In this document: one piece after another, positions 60,738 through 64,000 of the stretch | How the letters are laid out: each line of letters begins with the position of its first letter | Position numbering within the stretch: position 1 is the first letter of the stretch | Assembly: GCA_903813345.2 (NCBI GenBank) | Contig: CAIIXF020000012.1 | Span: 19,413,520-19,477,519 of the forward strand | Direction of reading: 5' to 3' | Source of the DNA: Owenia fusiformis | Lineage: Eukaryota; Annelida; Polychaeta; Sabellida; Oweniidae | Length of the DNA stretch: 64,000 bases | Notes under the pieces: generated by a model | Databases searched by the model: none | Seen by the model: the letters and a program-made list of their open reading frames with translations, nothing else | Told to the model about the DNA's origin: nothing | Program-made: the position numbers and the translations under genes

Positions 60738-61354
60738 TTAAGAATTTCGTTTACACACTTTGGAATATAGTATAAATTCATTTTTGTCTATATTTGTGAC
60801 AACACGTTTTACTTGTTTTATGTTCATTTTCGTAATCGAATCATTTGCCATTCTTCTTTTATTAATTGCGTCGATGCACTTACAGTATATATCATAAACC
60901 CTATTCACGTCTACCGTTTCTTTACCCTTTCTCTTTATTAGCAATCTGTATATCACGGCAATAAGATAAAATTGGAATTTATCCGTCGGCCCAGTATTAA
61001 TTTTTTGCAAATTGTTCGACAAATATTCGAAAGATGTTACATGTTTCTTGCTGGCTTTTGTTAGTCTCCTTCTAGTTTTTTTCACATTTAATTCCTTTTT
61101 TGGTTTACCATTGTTACAATTTTTTGAAGGGCAAGCACACGATTGTTGACATTTAGCATTTTTTGAAGAACATGGGCATCTTCTACCTACACAGCATAAG
61201 ATTTCTTTTCCACTTCTTATTCGGTTGACACCACACCTACAACCTTTTTACTACCTCGATCTTTCTTAGTTACAGAGCGTGCCAAAGAATTTGCGTTTCT
61301 TTGAATCAAACTGTCATAATGACCTGCTGAGCCCGCATTACTTAAGGAATTCAT
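60738..61354 (-). pseudogene. CXC-domain (MSL2/tesmin-like cysteine pattern) ORF with one frameshift
   Basis: From ATG 61354 the frame reads MNSLSNAGSAGHYDSLIQ and continues to KKDRGSKK. It then runs to a stop 8 codons on. One missing base near 61245 would join it to CRCGVNRIRSGKEILCC, RRCPCSSKNAKCQQSCAC and CNNGKP, followed by a basic linker and a Lys-rich helical tail ending KVCKRNS (about 205 aa in all). The CxC...C...CPC...C..C.C..C spacing is that of zinc-binding CXC domains in MSL2 and tesmin-type DNA-binding proteins. CXC ORFs of this kind also occur in animal mobile elements (inference). It may be a pseudogene, a transposon gene, or intact with a sequencing error. Confidence 0.6.
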
Positions 61355-61529
61355 GTTTGAGACGGACCCTAATTTCAATTTGAAAATTCGCCAATTTCCC
61401 TTGGAGTTTACTTAAATGCCTTGGGTAACGAATGTACAATTGTATACAGATATATACTATATGTCTATTTGAAAAAACATTTTAGAATTTTTTCACTTTT
61501 TAACAAAATCTATTTCACACTTAAGTGGC

Positions 61530-62340
61530 TTTGAGTGTGAAGTGTATGGGAGATATGTTAATACATGTGAAGTATGTACCCCGATTACCCCGCCAGCCAC
61601 GGTACGTATAGTAGGATGAAGTGTATGGTAGATGGGTAAATACATGTGAGAGTATCTACCCCGTTTACCCCACCAACCACGGTACGTAATATAGTAGGAT
61701 GAAGTGTATAGGAGATATGTAAATACATGTGAAGTATGTACCCCGTTTACCCCGCCAGCCACGGTACGTATAGTAGGATGAAGTGTATGGTAGATGGGTA
61801 AATACATGTGAGAGTATCTACCCCGTTTACCCCACCAACCACGGTACGTAATATAGTAGGATGAAGTGTATAGGAGATATGTAAATACATGTGAAGTATG
61901 TACCCCGTTTACCCCGCCAGCCACGGTACGTAATATAGTAGGATGAAGTGTATAGGAGATATGTAAATACATGTGAAGTATGTACCCCGTTTACCCCGCC
62001 GGCCACGGTACGTATAGTAGGATGAAGTGTATAGGAGATATGTAAATACATGTGAAGTATGTACCCCGTTTACCCCGCCAGCCACGGTACGTATAGTAGG
62101 ATGAAGTGTATAGGAGATATGTAAATACATGTGAAGTATGTACCCCGTTTACCCCGCCAGCCACGGTACGTATAGTAGGATGAAGTGTATAGGAGATATG
62201 TAAATACATGTCAGAGTATCTACCCCGTTTACCCCGCCAACCACGGTACGTAATATAGTAGGATGAAGTGTATAGGAGATATGTAAATGCATGAGTATGT
62301 ACCCCCGTTTCCCCGTACCCCCGTTTACCCCACCAATCTG
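61530..62340. repeat. ~82-bp minisatellite (right arm), about 10 copies
   Basis: The unit is tagtaggatgaagtgtatag, gagatatgtaaatacatg, gtatgtaccccgtttacccc and gccagccacggtacgtat. Copies start near 61610, 61695, 61775, 61855, 61938, 62018, 62098, 62176 and 62257. The taccccgtttaccccgc core is the complement of the left array's core. Long repetitive minus-strand frames here are by-products of the repeat. Confidence 0.93.
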
Positions 62341-62375
62341 TGCGAAGATGTGAAACAGGGGAATTAGGGCGAATT

Positions 62376-62530
62376 AGTAAGTACTACGTGCACGTGTAGA
62401 GGAGAATACACAGGCAAAACGGATGTGGGCGAGATTCGCGCATGTAAGGGAGTTAGTACTACGTATACGTGCGCACGTGTGGAGGAGATTTCACAGGCAT
62501 AACTGATGTGGACGAGATTTGTTGAATTTT
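62376..62530. repeat. ~75-bp direct duplication beside the right array
   Basis: The blocks agtactacgtgcacgtgtagaggagaatacacaggcaaaacggatgtgggcgagatt-type at 62380-62435 recur at 62455-62520 with changes: both carry gtactacgt, cacgtgt-gaggag, cacaggca-aac and gatgtgg-cgagatt. Confidence 0.75.
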
Positions 62531-62759
62531 CGTGACTGCTTGCATCGGTCACGATGTGTATAGGTACCTGACACATGTTGGACATTGAGCTTAGAGACAA
62601 ATGGTGTGTCATAGTGTTCATGGAATTACACAAGAGGAAACTACATATGAATTGATGTGGCTTGCATGTGAAATGTAGAAACAAAGTTTGAGTGTATGTT
62701 ATGAGAATTCCTAAATTTGTAGTGGACACAAGGAGAATTTCCATGGGTGTCCTAAATGG

Positions 62760-62940
62760 GAAAATGCTCTAAGTGTCGTGACTGCTTACATAGAACCTCT
62801 ACCCAATCAGATGGGCCAATTTTTATGCGCATGCGTAAAGAAAACAAAATGTCAGCCTCCATGGAAAATTTGAAAAATTAAAAAATGAACATAATATTAG
62901 TATTTCATTGATATCTGAGGAATAAAACCTGTTCAAACTC
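62760..62940 (+). promoter_or_regulatory. Likely promoter of the plus-strand gene starting at 62944
   Basis: A CCAAT box (cccaatcag, 62801-62809) and an NRF-1-like tgcgcatgcg (62825-62834) lie 110-145 bp upstream of the ATG. The block gtcgtgactgcttacatagaacc just upstream is shared, inverted, with 56222-56246. Confidence 0.4.
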
Positions 62941-62943
62941 ACA

Positions 62944-63078
62944 ATGGAAGATCGATTGATCTGCAAGGAATCATATGGTTCGCAGAATATCCACCAAGAT
63001 TACGTAAGGAAATCAAATGGACACATTTACAAAATTGACCGGTCTCGAAGATCAACTTCACTCAGTCAGTTTTTTATG
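62944..63078 (+). CDS. First coding exon of a gene that continues beyond the window, product unknown
   Basis: ATG 62944 opens MEDRLICKESYGSQNIHQDY and continues for 45 codons to a strong donor TTATG|GTAAGTAC at 63078/63079, in phase 0. The N-terminal peptide has no motif that I know. It lies just after a promoter-like CCAAT/NRF-1 region. No second exon was identified in the last 0.9 kb, which is largely occupied by a foldback element. Read-through past the donor gives no recognisable sequence. Confidence 0.5.
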
Positions 63079-63117
63079 GTAAGTACTTTCAGGTATGGTC
63101 AGGGTCTCTTGAAAGCC

Positions 63118-63143
63118 CATGGTATGGTATGGTATGGTATGGT
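63118..63143. repeat. (GGTAT)n microsatellite
   Basis: About five perfect ggtat steps lie shortly after the donor of the exon ending at 63078, so probably in its intron. Confidence 0.9.
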
Positions 63144-63496
63144 ATTTTCAAATGTGAATCACTCCTTATCCACATTGTCTACCGTATGTCAGGCCATCCA
63201 ACTGTCCCGCAATTTGCGTATTTGTCACGCATTTGCTAGAAAATTTGAAGTCACGCCAATTTTTTTTGCGTGACAATATATCATGCAAATACCCATATTA
63301 CCTGATTATTGTCAAGCAAAAATATTCCTGTAGAAAAACTTGTGATCCCCGTTACAGTAAAAAAACCGAACGCTGAAAAAAAAACTCGTTTCATTCGGAA
63401 TTTTCACGCGGATACCGTATATGTCACACATTTTCCTCAGAATATTTCGTGACTCAATTGAGGATTGCAGCAAAATTCCGAACATGCAGATTTACC

Positions 63497-63891
63497 TAGA
63501 GTCCATTTCACTGCTTCATTTCGTCAGTAGAATGGCAAAAATAAGAAATTGGGAGACCATTGTGCAATAATATATGGAAAAGTGTATTCATAATGTACAT
63601 GAATGACATTTGTATATTTCAGATTTTTTAGTTTTTTGTGCAATAAGCCTGTGCCGTCTTGTAATTTGAAGAATTTCAGCCATGTTAATCTTATTGAAAA
63701 TAACATGGCAGAGAAACATCCAAATATAAGAGGCCACACACTTTATAAGCCAAACTAGAAGCAATCCAAGATATACAAATGTCATTCATGTACATTATGA
63801 ATATACTTTTCCATATATTATTGCACAATGGTCTCCCAATTTCTTATTTTTGCCGTTCTACTGACGAAATGAAGCAGTGAAATGGACTCTA
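63497..63891. mobile_element. 395-bp foldback element with nearly perfect 121-bp arms
   Basis: The left arm 63497-63617 (tagagtccatttcactgctt onward) and the complement of the right arm 63771-63891 differ at only a few bases. The ~150-bp centre carries no recognisable gene. Such arm identity implies a young element, or a hairpin-forming unit maintained by conversion. Confidence 0.9.
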
Positions 63892-64000
63892 ATTGGGAAA
63901 TTTTGGTAAAAAACTGGGCTTTATTTTTTAATTTTGGGCCTACCTGTAGATCTTCTGTATTTTTACTTGTTACCACAGATAGTGTGAAGTTCTACTATAA

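Noticed and set aside
61493-62209. Long minus-strand frames with a repeated YLLYTSSYYITYRGWWGKRG-like peptide
   Set aside because: They arise from the 82-bp minisatellite. Frame and peptide change from unit to unit, with no independent coding evidence.
56285-62340. CRISPR array
   Set aside because: The units are contiguous, with no unique spacers of constant length between short repeats, and the DNA is animal.

Overview
The window is animal nuclear DNA. It is AT-rich and gene-poor. The coding sequence is split into phase-compatible exons with GT..AG introns of roughly 0.1-1.9 kb. Between the exons lie many short inverted-repeat (MITE-like) elements, minisatellites, a mariner transposon and decayed LINE pieces. 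There are no operons or bacterial signals. The gene content (an animal-type SLC5 sodium/solute cotransporter, a Tantalus/PRR14-like protein and a fungal/invertebrate-type zinc peptidase) and the frequent acatgta motifs suggest a marine invertebrate, perhaps a lophotrochozoan. The sequence alone does not fix the phylum.

Layout: 1-690 is a 120-bp minisatellite that runs into the last exon of gene 1. Gene 1 (709-7983, minus, 8 coding exons, 590 aa) is a putative metzincin-like zinc metallopeptidase of the YIL108W/PF12044 kind. One of its introns holds a decayed second copy of the active-site exon. From 8.0 to 23.9 kb I find no convincing gene. That stretch holds several TA-flanked inverted-repeat elements, a 178-bp satellite (16.66-18.09 kb), a LINE reverse-transcriptase remnant (20.8-22.3 kb) and CRE-like motifs. 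Gene 2 (23984-32082, minus, 14 coding exons, 706 aa) is an SGLT/SMIT-type SLC5 transporter. Upstream of it is a mariner transposon (32621-34628) with matching ends but a broken transposase that contains a probable 150-bp intron. From 34.6 to 40.4 kb there are repeats and no recognised gene.

Gene 3 (40453-43023, minus, 741 aa) encodes an acidic, serine-rich repeat protein that I do not recognise. Gene 4 (46012-53482, minus, 6 coding exons, 1152 aa) has a basic Tantalus-like segment and an AT-hook-like motif, so it is probably a nuclear, chromatin-associated protein. A probable upstream exon at 56170-56267 could encode a short upstream ORF. At 62944-63078 a plus-strand first exon with a strong donor starts a gene that runs out of the window.

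The most unusual structure is the 56.2-62.8 kb segment. Two related minisatellites in opposite orientation, each next to the same GTGACTGCTTACAT block, form a large imperfect inverted duplication. Between the arms is a frameshifted ORF with an MSL2/tesmin-like CXC cysteine pattern. This is either an inverted duplication of the 5' regions of two divergent genes or a large foldback-type mobile element. All intron-exon joins were worked out by hand from splice sites and reading phase. All family names rest on recognition by eye, not on a search.
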